A stretch of DNA of 64,000 nt, taken from Microbulbifer sp. HZ11. GTDB taxonomy: Bacteria > Pseudomonadota > Gammaproteobacteria > Pseudomonadales > Cellvibrionaceae. This document shows, in pieces, positions 27,806 to 37,352 of the stretch. The position numbers and the translations under genes were made by a program. The stretch lies in the NCBI RefSeq assembly GCF_000708675.1, contig NZ_JELR01000001.1, positions 1,550,001-1,614,000 of the forward strand, given 5' to 3'. The first letter of the stretch is position 1; every line of letters begins with the position of its first letter. The notes under the pieces are model-generated. The model searched no databases. It saw nothing but the letters and a program-made list of their open reading frames with translations, and was not told where the DNA came from.

Positions 27806-29199
27806 TGCGCACCTCCATTTGCCGGACTGGAATACAAGTGGTCCTCTACAACACGTCGAAAGGCTTCACCACGCGCTTCAAAATTTCGATACATATCAAA
27901 ACTGGCGCACGCCGGTGACAGCAGTACATAGTCACCAGAATGCGCCAGTGCACGGGCTTTGCTTACCGCATCAGACATATCCACAGCGGTTTGCTGTGGA
28001 ACCTTGCCATCGAATACCCGAGCGATCGCTGGACCATCCACGCCAATGGTCACCAGCCCACGCAAGGCATCCGCCGCTTCCACCAACGGTGAAAAATCAG
28101 CGCCTTTGCCATCGCCGCCAGCAATCAAAACAATCTTACGCGCATCGTCAGCCAAGCCATCGAGTGCCGCGCGCGTGGCACCGACATTGGTACCTTTGGA
28201 ATCGTTCACATAAATGACGCCGTCTTTCTCGCCCACGCGCTCACAACGATGCGCAAGCCCTGTAAAAGTGCGCAACACGTCAAGCATTGGCGCCATGGGA
28301 ATTCCCACCGCATTGCCCAGTGCCAGCGCAGCGAGCGCATTGGCCGCGTTGTGACTGCCCACCATGGCCATCTCATCGCTGCGTATCAGTTTCTCAGCGC
28401 CTTTGGCCAACCACTGGCCGTCTTCCGCGCTGATCACACCGAACTGACGTAAGTCCGGTCGGTCAAGGCCAAAACTCCACTCGAGCCGATCTTTCCCGAG
28501 AGGACCGCGGGTGAGTGGATCTGCCCGGTTGACCACCAGCTGCTCTGCATGACGGTACACTCGCTGCTTCGCTTGGTGGTAAGCCGCAAGATTGGCATAG
28601 CGATCCATGTGGTCCGCGCTGATGTTAAGGATGGTGGCGACATCCGGCGCGAGAGCACTGGTCGTTTCGAGTTGAAAGCTGGAAAGCTCCAGAACAAATA
28701 CATCCGGCAATACGGGGCCACATCGATCCAGCATATCCAGCACCGGCACACCAATGTTCCCACCCACTGCCACACGCATCCCCGCGGCTTCGACCATCTT
28801 CCCCATCAGGGTGGTCACGGTGCTTTTACCATTGGACCCGGTTATAGCAATAATCTTCGGTTTTACTTCAGCGCGATTGATTTCCCGCGCGAACAATTCG
28901 ATATCGCCAACCACCGGGATACCAGCCTTCACCGCAGCCGCAATCGCCGGTTCCGCTACTCCGATACCCGGGCTCACGATGATTTCGCTGGCCGCAAGTA
29001 AGGTTTCCTGGTTCAGCGGGCCACACTCCACTGGCACGTCCGGAAATTCTGCGCGGAACTGAACCAGTGCGGGCGGCGTCTCGCGGCTGTCAACGACCAC
29101 AGGAGAAATACCCTGGCGCAGCAGATAGCACACCACCGATTGTCCGGTAGCGCCCAGTCCGATCACCACTTTTCTCTCTGAAGTTGCGATTAGGCTCAT
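27802..29199 (-). CDS. murD: UDP-MurNAc-L-alanine--D-glutamate ligase MurD
   Basis: A 465-residue cytoplasmic ligase that adds D-Glu to the peptidoglycan precursor. An N-terminal Rossmann motif VIGLGATGQSV is followed by the P-loop AITGSNGKSTVTTL, central HMDRYANLAAYHQAK and the C-terminal domain entry NDSKGTNVGAT. It overlaps ftsW by four bases. About 40 bp separate it from mraY. Confidence 0.97.
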   Translation of the reverse strand: MSLIATSERKVVIGLGATGQSVVCYLLRQGISPVVVDSRETPPALVQFRAEFPDVPVECGPLNQETLLAASEIIVSPGIGVAEPAIAAAVKAGIPVVGDIELFAREINRAEVKPKIIAITGSNGKSTVTTLMGKMVEAAGMRVAVGGNIGVPVLDMLDRCGPVLPDVFVLELSSFQLETTSALAPDVATILNISADHMDRYANLAAYHQAKQRVYRHAEQLVVNRADPLTRGPLGKDRLEWSFGLDRPDLRQFGVISAEDGQWLAKGAEKLIRSDEMAMVGSHNAANALAALALGNAVGIPMAPMLDVLRTFTGLAHRCERVGEKDGVIYVNDSKGTNVGATRAALDGLADDARKIVLIAGGDGKGADFSPLVEAADALRGLVTIGVDGPAIARVFDGKVPQQTAVDMSDAVSKARALAHSGDYVLLSPACASFDMYRNFEARGEAFRRVVEDHLYSSPANGGAQ

Positions 29200-29239
29200 T
29201 GGTTTTATATAAATTCCGCGATTTACTTTGTTTTGTTGC

Positions 29240-30325
29240 TTAACGTAGTTTGAGAGTTGCCAGCCCTGCCAGTACCAGTACTACGGTGATAATCCAGAAG
29301 CGCACGATCACGCGCGGTTCCGGCCACCCTTTCAGTTCAAAGTGATGGTGCAGCGGCGCCATGCGAAAAATACGTTTTCCGGTCAATTTGAAAGACGCCA
29401 CCTGCAGAATGACCGACACAGTTTCCATCACGAAGACACCACCCATGATGAACAGCACTATCTCATGGCGGGTAATCACCGCAATGATGCCGAGCGCCGC
29501 ACCCAGTGCCAGCGCGCCCACATCGCCCATAAAGACCTGCGCCGGATAGGTGTTGAACCAGAGGAACCCGAGCCCCGCGCCACCCAATGCCGCGCAGAAC
29601 ACCGCCAGCTCACCCGCCCCGGAAATAGACGGAATATGTAGATACGTGGCGAATTCCACATGACCAACCAGGTACGCGATCACACCCAGAGCGCCGCCAA
29701 CCATGACAGAGGGCATGATCGCCAGACCATCGAGACCATCTGTCAGGTTCACCGCATTACTGGAACCCACTACCACGAAGTAGGTCAGCAGGATAAAAGT
29801 GACCGGCCCCAGATTGATCGCTACATCCTTGAAAAAAGGTACGAACAACTGGGTTTCCGCCGGCGAAGTCGCGGTCATATACAGGTAAATCGCCGCTCCA
29901 AGCCCCGCCACGGACTGCCAAAAATACTTCCAACGGGCGATCAGCCCCCGGGAGTTCTTCTCCACCACCTTTTTGTAATCATCGACAAACCCCACCGCAC
30001 CAAATACAAAGGTGACCAGCAGGGTGACCCATACCAGGCGGTTGCTGAGATCAGACCAGAGCAGCGCGCCGGAAAATATCGCCGCGAGAATCAGCGTGCC
30101 CCCCATGGTCGGGGTACCAGACTTGCTCAAGTGCGATTGCGGACCGTCGTCACGAACCGCCTGCCCAACCTGCAAACGGTTTAACCAGGTGATCATGCGC
30201 GGCCCCACCAGCAGGGATATACCCAATGCGGTGAGGGCACTGAGGATTGCCCGTACAGTCAGGTAGTCAAAGACCGCAAAGCCCTTCTCATATTGTTGTA
30301 GATATTCGGCCAGCCAAAGCAGCAT
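29240..30325 (-). CDS. mraY: Phospho-MurNAc-pentapeptide translocase MraY
   Basis: A 361-residue membrane enzyme that transfers phospho-MurNAc-pentapeptide to undecaprenyl phosphate, forming lipid I. About ten membrane segments are present. Catalytic landmarks are the VDDYKKV pair of Asp residues, [10 protein letters not shown] and the C-terminal [19 protein letters not shown]. Size and ends match E. coli MraY (360). It starts three bases after murF ends. Confidence 0.98.
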   Translation of the reverse strand: MLLWLAEYLQQYEKGFAVFDYLTVRAILSALTALGISLLVGPRMITWLNRLQVGQAVRDDGPQSHLSKSGTPTMGGTLILAAIFSGALLWSDLSNRLVWVTLLVTFVFGAVGFVDDYKKVVEKNSRGLIARWKYFWQSVAGLGAAIYLYMTATSPAETQLFVPFFKDVAINLGPVTFILLTYFVVVGSSNAVNLTDGLDGLAIMPSVMVGGALGVIAYLVGHVEFATYLHIPSISGAGELAVFCAALGGAGLGFLWFNTYPAQVFMGDVGALALGAALGIIAVITRHEIVLFIMGGVFVMETVSVILQVASFKLTGKRIFRMAPLHHHFELKGWPEPRVIVRFWIITVVLVLAGLATLKLR

Positions 30326-30328
30326 GAA

Positions 30329-31708
30329 TTAAACCTTCTCTTGATTCCCGTTGGTCAGTGCCTGCACAACCAGTTCCATTCGCGCACTGCGGGAACCTTT
30401 CACCAGCACAGTGGTGCTTCCATCCAGTTCCGACGCCAACGCCTGTATCAGCGATTCGCGTTCAGAAAAATTCCTTTGTCCGTTGTGACGACCGGTCGCA
30501 AACTCCACGCTCGCCGCGCGGCTCAATGTGCCCAGAGTAAACAGCTGGTCGATGCCGCGGTCGCGGGCAAGTTCACCCATATCCCGGTGGGCACGGTCCG
30601 CTTCTGGCCCCAGCTCCGCCATATCGCCAAGTACCAGAATCCTTTTACCGTCGCGCTGGGCAAGCAGCTCAATGGCTGCACTCACCGATCCTGGGTTGGC
30701 GTTGTAGCTGTCGTCGATAACCGTTGCCCCATTGCGTCCCTGTAGCGATTGCATGCGCCCGCCTACGCCGCTTGCGGCACTGAGACCACCGGCGATTTCA
30801 GCTCCGGGTATTCCCGCCGCATGCGCACAGCCCGCTGCCACCAGCGCGTTGTGAACATTATGCTCACCCAGCACTTGTAACTTGACCGGGTGAGACACGC
30901 CTTCGACCACGAGATCAAAAGAGGCGCAACCCAATGCATCCATCTGGATATTATCGGGATGGATCGCACACTGGTGCCCGAAGCCGACTTCCAGGGTGCG
31001 AACGCCTTCCGGCATTTCACCGCGCCAGTAATCGGCATAGCTGTCATCTGCGTTCACCACCGCGATCCCATCCGGACCGAGGCTGGTGTATATCTGTCCT
31101 TTGGCGGTGGCGATACCATCTACGGATCCGAAGCCTTCCACGTGGGCGGGCATCACATTGTTGACCGCAGTGATGCCGGGCTTTGCAATTCCACACAGAT
31201 AGCCTATTTCGTCGGGGCCGCTGGCCCCCATCTCAACGATCAGAACTTCGTGCTCCGCGGACAGGGAAAGCAGGGTCATGGGTACACCGAAATGGTTATT
31301 CAGGTTCCCTTTTGTCACACAGACACGATGGCGCTGCCCGAAAATGGCCGCCATCATTTCTTTCACCGTTGTCTTACCACAGGAACCGGTAATACCGATC
31401 ACCGGCCCAGTGAACTGTTCACGGCACAAGCGGCCAATCTGCCCCAGCGCGATATTGGTATCTGCCACCAGCCACTGCGGCATGCTGGAATTTTCCAGGC
31501 GCTTTTCGGTAACCACGCCGAGCACCCTGCCGTCGACATCCGCGAGAAAGTCATGCGCATCGAACGTCTCACCACGCAGCGCTACAAACAAGGCTTCCGC
31601 GTCCAAGTTGCGCGTATCCGTACACACCGCATCAAAGGTCACCGGGCCATTGATCAGCTCGCCACCGAACCGCTGCTGTAATTGTTCCAGAGAGAGCGGT
31701 GCAATCAT
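30329..31708 (-). CDS. murF: UDP-MurNAc-tripeptide--D-Ala-D-Ala ligase MurF
   Basis: A 459-residue ligase that adds the D-Ala-D-Ala dipeptide. The P-loop GITGSCGKTTVKEM is clear, followed by the catalytic DDSYNANPGSV motif. The ATG at 31708 (MIAPLSLEQL) is chosen because it overlaps the murE stop as ATGA. The upstream in-frame extension to 31768 lies inside murE and is not family-like. Its substrate needs a D-Ala-D-Ala ligase, whose gene is not in this cluster. Confidence 0.96.
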   Translation of the reverse strand: MIAPLSLEQLQQRFGGELINGPVTFDAVCTDTRNLDAEALFVALRGETFDAHDFLADVDGRVLGVVTEKRLENSSMPQWLVADTNIALGQIGRLCREQFTGPVIGITGSCGKTTVKEMMAAIFGQRHRVCVTKGNLNNHFGVPMTLLSLSAEHEVLIVEMGASGPDEIGYLCGIAKPGITAVNNVMPAHVEGFGSVDGIATAKGQIYTSLGPDGIAVVNADDSYADYWRGEMPEGVRTLEVGFGHQCAIHPDNIQMDALGCASFDLVVEGVSHPVKLQVLGEHNVHNALVAAGCAHAAGIPGAEIAGGLSAASGVGGRMQSLQGRNGATVIDDSYNANPGSVSAAIELLAQRDGKRILVLGDMAELGPEADRAHRDMGELARDRGIDQLFTLGTLSRAASVEFATGRHNGQRNFSERESLIQALASELDGSTTVLVKGSRSARMELVVQALTNGNQEKV

Positions 31709-33246
31709 TGCTCGCTCCCAGCGGTCGCACGCTGCTCCAGAGCGGCAGCGGCCTGTTCGCGATCGCAAAAGTGCAGTTTTTCACTACCGATCAGCTGATA
31801 ATCCTCATGGCCCTTGCCGGCAATCAGCACGGTATCACCGGGTTCGGCTTGCGCGATCGCATAAGCAATGGCTTCAGCACGATCGACTTTTACTACGCAC
31901 TGGTGACCATCAACTCCCTGCAAAATGTCATCAATGATTTTCTGAGGGTCTTCACCGCGAGGATTATCGCTGGTGACCACCGCGCTATCGGACAACTCTG
32001 CGGCAATTCTTCCCATAGGGGCGCGCTTGCCGGAATCGCGATCCCCACCACAACCAAATACGCACCACAGCTTGCCACGACAATAGGGGCGCGCTGCTTC
32101 CAGCGCCGCGCGTAACGCGTCTGGGGTATGGGCGTAATCCACCAGTACGCTGATATCCCCTGCGACGCGACCGGCAACACGCTCCATCCGCCCCGGTACC
32201 GGGCGGATATTTTCGAAAGCGACAAGTATTTCCTTGAGTGGTATTCCAGCGGCGCCAGCCGCAGCAACCACTGCCAGGGCGTTGTGAAGATTGAAATCCC
32301 CGATCAATGGTGCTTTCAGCTCACCCTCACCCCAGGGAGTGATCAGGTGCACAGAAAAACCGCTATCCAGACGCTTGAGGTCACGGATCTGCAGATCACC
32401 GGATTGCAAGCCATACGTGATGGTTTTCAGGCCGCGCAGTCTGCAGCGCTCGACCATCTGCGCACCGAAGGGATCGTCAATATTGATAACGCCACGCTTC
32501 AACTTCGGCAGGCCAAACAGTTTTTCCTTGGCGGCACCGTAGGCGGCCATATTGCCGTGGTAATCCAGGTGATCGCGGGTCAGATTGGTGAATACCGCGG
32601 TATCAAATTCCAGCCCGTGCACCCGCCCCTGCGCCAGGGAATGGGAAGACACCTCCATTGCGCCAGCGCGGGCACCCTGAGCAAAAAATTCTGCGTAGTC
32701 TTTTTGCAGGCGTACCGGGTCGGGGGTAGTGAGACCGGTATCCACCAGTTCGATATCCCCCTCTCGCCACACACCGTTGCCGATGGTGCCCATTACTGCG
32801 GCGCTGCCAAAATGTGCCGCCAGCACTTGCGCAGTCAGATAAGCACACGTGGATTTGCCATTCGTGCCGGTCACCCCCACGAGATACATGGATGCACTGG
32901 GGTTACCGTAAAAACGTGCAGCAATCTCACCAACCCGGGCTGCGAGACCGGGCACGGTGACGACCTGGACACCACTGCGCTCCTCGGTGCCGAGCGCCTC
33001 GCCGTCCGCGAGCACTACGGCTGCTCCGCTGGCAATTGCGCTGTCGATATATTCCCGCCCATCTACCACTGTGCCGCGCAGCGCCATAAACACATCACCC
33101 GGCAGCACCTGGCGGCTGTCCAGGGCGACACCGGTGACAGAAATATCAGGAATACCTGCGTAGCCTGGCACCAGTGTGGCCAGGGATACGCTGTGCACCT
33201 CAATCCCGCTCGGCGCGCCAGTTTGCGTCTGTTTTTGCTGGGTCAC
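31705..33246 (-). CDS. murE: UDP-MurNAc-L-Ala-D-Glu--meso-diaminopimelate ligase MurE
   Basis: A 513-residue Mur ligase that adds the third stem-peptide residue. The P-loop GVTGTNGKSTCAYLTAQ and the DYAHTPDALRAAL motif are present. The specificity motif DNPR, in TSDNPRGEDPQKI, indicates meso-diaminopimelate rather than lysine, as expected for a Gram-negative. It starts with GTG overlapping the ftsI stop by four bases and overlaps murF by four bases. Confidence 0.97.
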   Translation of the reverse strand: MTQQKQTQTGAPSGIEVHSVSLATLVPGYAGIPDISVTGVALDSRQVLPGDVFMALRGTVVDGREYIDSAIASGAAVVLADGEALGTEERSGVQVVTVPGLAARVGEIAARFYGNPSASMYLVGVTGTNGKSTCAYLTAQVLAAHFGSAAVMGTIGNGVWREGDIELVDTGLTTPDPVRLQKDYAEFFAQGARAGAMEVSSHSLAQGRVHGLEFDTAVFTNLTRDHLDYHGNMAAYGAAKEKLFGLPKLKRGVINIDDPFGAQMVERCRLRGLKTITYGLQSGDLQIRDLKRLDSGFSVHLITPWGEGELKAPLIGDFNLHNALAVVAAAGAAGIPLKEILVAFENIRPVPGRMERVAGRVAGDISVLVDYAHTPDALRAALEAARPYCRGKLWCVFGCGGDRDSGKRAPMGRIAAELSDSAVVTSDNPRGEDPQKIIDDILQGVDGHQCVVKVDRAEAIAYAIAQAEPGDTVLIAGKGHEDYQLIGSEKLHFCDREQAAAALEQRATAGSEQ

Positions 33247-35006
33247 GATGTAGTACCTCTCTCGTCCAGCTGCGTCGCCAACTGCTGATCAGCCGGCGCA
33301 ATTTTTTCCGGTGGAACCTGCAGCAAGCGCATAGCACCCGTCATCACTTTTCCGAACACCGGCGCGGCGACTTCACCGCCGTAATATTTGGCACTGGTGG
33401 GGTCGTCAATCACCACCACCGCCGCGAGCCGCGGATTGTCCGCTGGCACAAACCCGGCAAACACCGAACGATAGCGGTTGTCCGCGTATCCCTCGCTGCC
33501 CACCTTGTGCACAGTGCCGGTCTTTCCCGCCACCCGATACCCTTGGACAGCAGCGTGCTTCCCGGTACCCTCGGGGCCAATTACGGTTTCCAGCATCGCG
33601 GTCACTTCCCGCGCCAGCTCAGACTCCACAACTCGGTCGGCATCTTGCGACTTTTTGCCGTTCTCCAGAATCAGCGAAACCGGGCGTTTGAGCCCGGCGT
33701 TTGCAACGACACTGTAGGCCTGCGCCAGCTGCACGGCGTTCACTGTTAAACCGTAGCCGAAAGCAAAGTTGGCCAGCTCAATGGGGTGCCATCGTCCTCG
33801 CGTTGGCAGTATTCCGGGCGCCTCCCCGGGGAATCCACTGCCAACGGCCTCACCCAACCCGAGCCGATAAAAGAGTCCACGCAAGGTTTCCGGCTCCAGA
33901 TCCATCGCCACCTTGGTGATCCCCACCTGGCTGGACTTGGTAATCACCCGGGTCAGGTCGATTTCGCCGTAGTTGACCGGGTCCAGCAGGGTTTTGCCGG
34001 GCAACCGGATATAGCCGGGACTGGTATTGATCCGGGTGTGCGGTTGCCAGCGCCCGGTCTCCAGAGCGGCCAGTGCAGTCAACGGCTTGATCGTAGAACC
34101 CGGTTCAAACTGATCAATCAGGGCCCGATTACGCATGGCGGCCGCTTTTACCCCGGCACGATTGTTTGGGTTGAACGAGGGCTGATTGGCCATCGCCAGC
34201 ACGTCGCCGGTACGCGTATCCAGAATCACCATATAACCCGAGGCGGCACCATTTTCGGTGACCGCTTTTTTCAGCTCGCGATAAGCCAGATACTGCAGGC
34301 GCATATCGATGGTGAGCTGCAGGTCACGCCCCGGACGCGCCTCCTGTTTCACCGCGAGATCGCGCACGGTGCGGCCTTTCAGGTCTTTCACCACCTGACG
34401 CTTGCCCGGCTCGCCCGCCAGAGACTGCTCGTAGGCAAGCTCGAGCCCCTCCTGCCCAAGGTCGTCAATATTAGTAAAGCCCAGTAGCTGCGCCGTGACT
34501 TCACCGGCAGGGTAGAAGCGGCGATATTCTTTTTTGCTGTAGACGCCCGCAAGATCCAGCTGCAGCACCTTTTGCGCGCCCTCCGGCGTCATATGCCGGC
34601 GCAGATACATGAACCCCTTATTGCGGTACTTCTCCAGGCGCTTGGCCAGTTTTGCCGGCGGCGTACCCAGCGCAGCCGCAAGGCCGCGCAGTTGCTTGGC
34701 ATCCGCCTCCTTCAACAGCTGCGGGTTGGCCCAGATGGTGTGTACCGGAGTGCTCACCGCAAGCAATTCGCCATTGCGATCCAGAATACTGCCGCGGTAT
34801 GCGGCAATCTCTTCGGTCCGGATAGTGCGGGCACGCCCCTGATCCTGTAGGAAGCGGTAACCTTTATCCTGCTCCGGCAACACCTGAAGGCTCGCCAGAT
34901 GCACCACCAGTGCCGCCGCAAGCGCACACAGCAATCCCGCCATCAACGCAAAGCGCCAGCGGGCGATACCCTGCTGCTGTTGTTGCTGCTTTTTCACGGC
35001 ACCCAT
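33243..35006 (-). CDS. ftsI: Septal peptidoglycan transpeptidase FtsI (PBP3)
   Basis: A 587-residue class B penicillin-binding protein that cross-links septal peptidoglycan with FtsW. A short poly-Gln cytoplasmic N-terminus precedes one membrane helix (about 18-42). The pedestal domain leads to the transpeptidase domain, with the nucleophile Ser304 in STIK and KTG at 495-497. The second active-site motif, normally SSN, reads SSQ at 358-360 (codon CAG at 33929-33927), which is unusual. The C-terminus shows no obvious extension. It overlaps murE and follows ftsL by about 40 bp. Confidence 0.97.
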   Translation of the reverse strand: MGAVKKQQQQQQGIARWRFALMAGLLCALAAALVVHLASLQVLPEQDKGYRFLQDQGRARTIRTEEIAAYRGSILDRNGELLAVSTPVHTIWANPQLLKEADAKQLRGLAAALGTPPAKLAKRLEKYRNKGFMYLRRHMTPEGAQKVLQLDLAGVYSKKEYRRFYPAGEVTAQLLGFTNIDDLGQEGLELAYEQSLAGEPGKRQVVKDLKGRTVRDLAVKQEARPGRDLQLTIDMRLQYLAYRELKKAVTENGAASGYMVILDTRTGDVLAMANQPSFNPNNRAGVKAAAMRNRALIDQFEPGSTIKPLTALAALETGRWQPHTRINTSPGYIRLPGKTLLDPVNYGEIDLTRVITKSSQVGITKVAMDLEPETLRGLFYRLGLGEAVGSGFPGEAPGILPTRGRWHPIELANFAFGYGLTVNAVQLAQAYSVVANAGLKRPVSLILENGKKSQDADRVVESELAREVTAMLETVIGPEGTGKHAAVQGYRVAGKTGTVHKVGSEGYADNRYRSVFAGFVPADNPRLAAVVVIDDPTSAKYYGGEVAAPVFGKVMTGAMRLLQVPPEKIAPADQQLATQLDERGTTS

Positions 35007-35048
35007 CGAGGCTTCCCTGAATCCCTGTTGTTATCGGCTTGACGACCA

Positions 35049-35330
35049 CTAATTTGCAGTTACCAGCACACGCTCCGACGGTTTGGGCGCATGCATTTTC
35101 AGTTTTTCTTTCGCTACCTGCTCGATGCGGCTGTATGCCGACCAGGCGCCGCGCTCCAGAAGCAGGCGCTCCTGCTCGTAGCGCAACTCATCCCGGTAGC
35201 GCTGCGCTTGCTCGAGCTGCGCAGTGAGCACCCGGCTCTGATGTGTGGTGTGCACCACTCCCAGAGCGGAAACCATGACGAGCCCCCAGAGGCCTGCCAC
35301 CCACCACTTACTGTTTGTATTCGCAGCCAT
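35049..35330 (-). CDS. ftsL: Cell division protein FtsL
   Basis: A 93-residue bitopic protein with a short cytoplasmic start, one membrane helix (about 10-27) and a periplasmic coiled coil (about 30-75), the expected layout for FtsL, which pairs with FtsB and activates FtsWI. Identification rests on size, topology and its place between rsmH and ftsI, because sequence conservation in this family is low. Confidence 0.92.
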   Translation of the reverse strand: MAANTNSKWWVAGLWGLVMVSALGVVHTTHQSRVLTAQLEQAQRYRDELRYEQERLLLERGAWSAYSRIEQVAKEKLKMHAPKPSERVLVTAN

Positions 35331-35339
35331 GGCCAGTAA

Positions 35340-36269
35340 TCAGTCCGCCAGACGCTCGGCAACTCGCATCACCGCACTGCGCGAGCGCACATTTTCACCC
35401 ACTTCCTCCGCCTCGGCCTTTACCGCTTTACCAACCGAGCGCAGCGTCTTGCGAATCTGGCTGTCCATCACCGGCAGCCCGCGGGGCAGCTGAGGCCCCT
35501 TCTCCTGGTCGCGGATAAATCGCTTCACAATGCGATCCTCCAGAGAGTGGAAACTGATGATCACCAGGCGCCCACCGGGCTTGAGTAACGCCAGAGACTT
35601 ATCCAGGGCCTGGTACAGGTCGTCCAGCTCTCCATTTATATGAATCCGAATCGCCTGGAACACGCGGGTGGACGGGTGCTTACCCTTTTCCCATGCGGGA
35701 TTTGCCGCCTTCACCACCTCCGCCAGGTCCAGTGTCCGCTCGAACGGACGCTCCACCCGCCGCCGCGCAATAGCGCCGGCCATACGGCGCGCAAAACGCT
35801 CCTCGCCGTACTCCTTGAATACCCGCGCCATTTCGGCTTCGGACTCCGTATTCACCCACTCCGCGGCGCTCATACCGCGGCTGGTGTCCATGCGCATATC
35901 CAGCGGGCCGTCCTGCATAAAGCTGAAACCGCGCTCCGCCTGATCCAGCTGGGGCGACGAGACCCCCAGATCCAGCAGGATTCCGGATACCTGCCCAGCA
36001 CGACCGGCGACGGCCTGATCCATATCCGCAAAAGAGCCATGCCAGATCGCAAAACGCGGCTCGCCAGCGAAGCGTTCACGGGCAAACTCGATGGCCTGCG
36101 GGTCTTTATCCACCGCCACCAGACGGCCCGCACCATCCAACTGCTCGAGCACCGACGCACTGTGACCACCGCGACCAAAAGTGCCGTCGATATACAAGCC
36201 GCCCGGATCCACCACCAGGGCGTCCACAGCCTCGCGCAACAACACACTGCGATGCAGATCCTGGGACAC
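35340..36269 (-). CDS. rsmH: 16S rRNA (cytosine-1402-N4)-methyltransferase RsmH
   Basis: A 309-residue SAM-dependent methyltransferase (MraW) acting on 16S rRNA C1402. The sequence begins [13 protein letters not shown], with the SAM motif [10 protein letters not shown] and the later [13 protein letters not shown] and [12 protein letters not shown] motifs. The start is GTG with AGGAG about 8 bp upstream. RsmI, encoded at 38833-39675 in this window, modifies the ribose of the same nucleotide. Confidence 0.97.
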   Translation of the reverse strand: MSQDLHRSVLLREAVDALVVDPGGLYIDGTFGRGGHSASVLEQLDGAGRLVAVDKDPQAIEFARERFAGEPRFAIWHGSFADMDQAVAGRAGQVSGILLDLGVSSPQLDQAERGFSFMQDGPLDMRMDTSRGMSAAEWVNTESEAEMARVFKEYGEERFARRMAGAIARRRVERPFERTLDLAEVVKAANPAWEKGKHPSTRVFQAIRIHINGELDDLYQALDKSLALLKPGGRLVIISFHSLEDRIVKRFIRDQEKGPQLPRGLPVMDSQIRKTLRSVGKAVKAEAEEVGENVRSRSAVMRVAERLAD

Positions 36270-36298
36270 CCCACTCTCCTGCGATTGATTAGTTTCGG

Positions 36299-36742
36299 TT
36301 ACAGGGAAAGAGAAGCCATTTCTTCCGGCATTTCTCCATCCCCCTCACTGTCATCGAGCCAGTCCATCCAACGGTCCTCGCTCCACAACTCCAGTTTTTT
36401 ACCCTGCCCCACCAGCATCAGCTTCTTCTCCAGACCGGCGTATTCGCGCAGGGTCGGCGGAATCAGCACGCGACCGTTGGCATCGACCTGAAGCTCGCAG
36501 GCGTATCCGATCAACAGTCGCTGGGCCCGCCGGGCCACCTTGTTGAAGCTGGACAGCGCCTCAATCTTTGGAAGAATTTCACGCCACTGGGCATCAGGAT
36601 AGACGAGCAGACAACGCTCTTCCGTATGTGCCGTCACAACCAGGCGACCACCACAATCTTCCAGCAGCGAATCTCTCACCCGCGCCGGAATCGCCAGACG
36701 CCCTTTGGCGTCCATATTGATTGCGTGACTGCCCAGATACAT
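36299..36742 (-). CDS. mraZ: Transcriptional regulator MraZ
   Basis: A 147-residue DNA-binding repressor of the dcw cluster with two SpoVT/AbrB-like halves. The typical start [21 protein letters not shown] and the second-half [18 protein letters not shown] are present. It autoregulates from the repeats found just upstream (36851-36885). No strong Shine-Dalgarno sequence is visible before the ATG. Confidence 0.96.
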   Translation of the reverse strand: MYLGSHAINMDAKGRLAIPARVRDSLLEDCGGRLVVTAHTEERCLLVYPDAQWREILPKIEALSSFNKVARRAQRLLIGYACELQVDANGRVLIPPTLREYAGLEKKLMLVGQGKKLELWSEDRWMDWLDDSEGDGEMPEEMASLSL

Positions 36743-36850
36743 GGATCAGCGATTGCTCAGTTGGTAAACAGTTATGTGCTTGAGGGCTGGCACTTATTGC
36801 CACCGAGCGGCGCGATAATGCGTGAATAACCACTCACCACCACACCAACT

Positions 36851-36885
36851 CCACTTATACCCACATTTTTCCACTTTTCTCCACT
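36851..36885 (-). promoter_or_regulatory. MraZ operator: four phased GTGG boxes
   Basis: Read on the minus strand, AGTGGA, AGTGGA, TGTGGG and AGTGGA repeat at exact 10-bp intervals (plus-strand CCAC at 36881, 36871, 36861 and 36851), with further GTGG-like motifs to about 36832. They lie just downstream of the predicted start site, as known MraZ boxes do. This fits autorepression of the whole dcw operon. Confidence 0.85.
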
Positions 36886-36891
36886 TACGAC

Positions 36892-36919
36892 ACTATAAAT
36901 CTGGGCACAACAAAGTCAA
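36892..36919 (-). promoter_or_regulatory. Sigma-70-type promoter of the mraZ/dcw operon
   Basis: TTGACT at 36919-36914 and TATAGT at 36897-36892 are separated by 16 bp on the minus strand, each with five of six consensus bases. The predicted start is near 36886, directly before the MraZ boxes. The remaining stretch from 36920 to 37352 holds only a weak minus-strand stem (about 36948-36968) with a short T-run and an A/T-rich leader for the cysH-like gene. Confidence 0.75.
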
Positions 36920-37352
36920 GGAAATAGAAGGGATAAACACGGAAAAAGCCCAGTAATTTCGCGGGCTGCAGGCGAAGTGTTCACATTTCAGGCAGGACAC
37001 TAACTGTGCAAAACGACAGCAAAGCAAGCACTTACTCTGGCAACTTGATAATTCACTTTAAGTTTACGCGGAAGCCCCATGAGAGACCTCAAAAACTCCA
37101 AAGGTAAGCGGGCACTTACAGGCGGTCGCCAACCACACCTCAACACCAGGAAAAACGCGCCAATACAGACTGTCGCGTCACGCCTTAATATTGAGAGCGC
37201 GGGGAGAGTTTCAGCGCCAGATAACCTGCAATCAGGCGGATATGGCAGGGGTTAGAACAGGGAGGCATATAAAAATCAGCTTTTATTATTTTTAATGGAC
37301 ATCGACACGCTGTAGCTTTGCCCTATTCAAAATTCAGCAGGAATTTATCGAC

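Noticed and set aside
36948-36968. Possible minus-strand terminator upstream of the mraZ promoter
   Set aside because: The stem has only five pairs with an 11-nt loop, and no transcript is known to end there.
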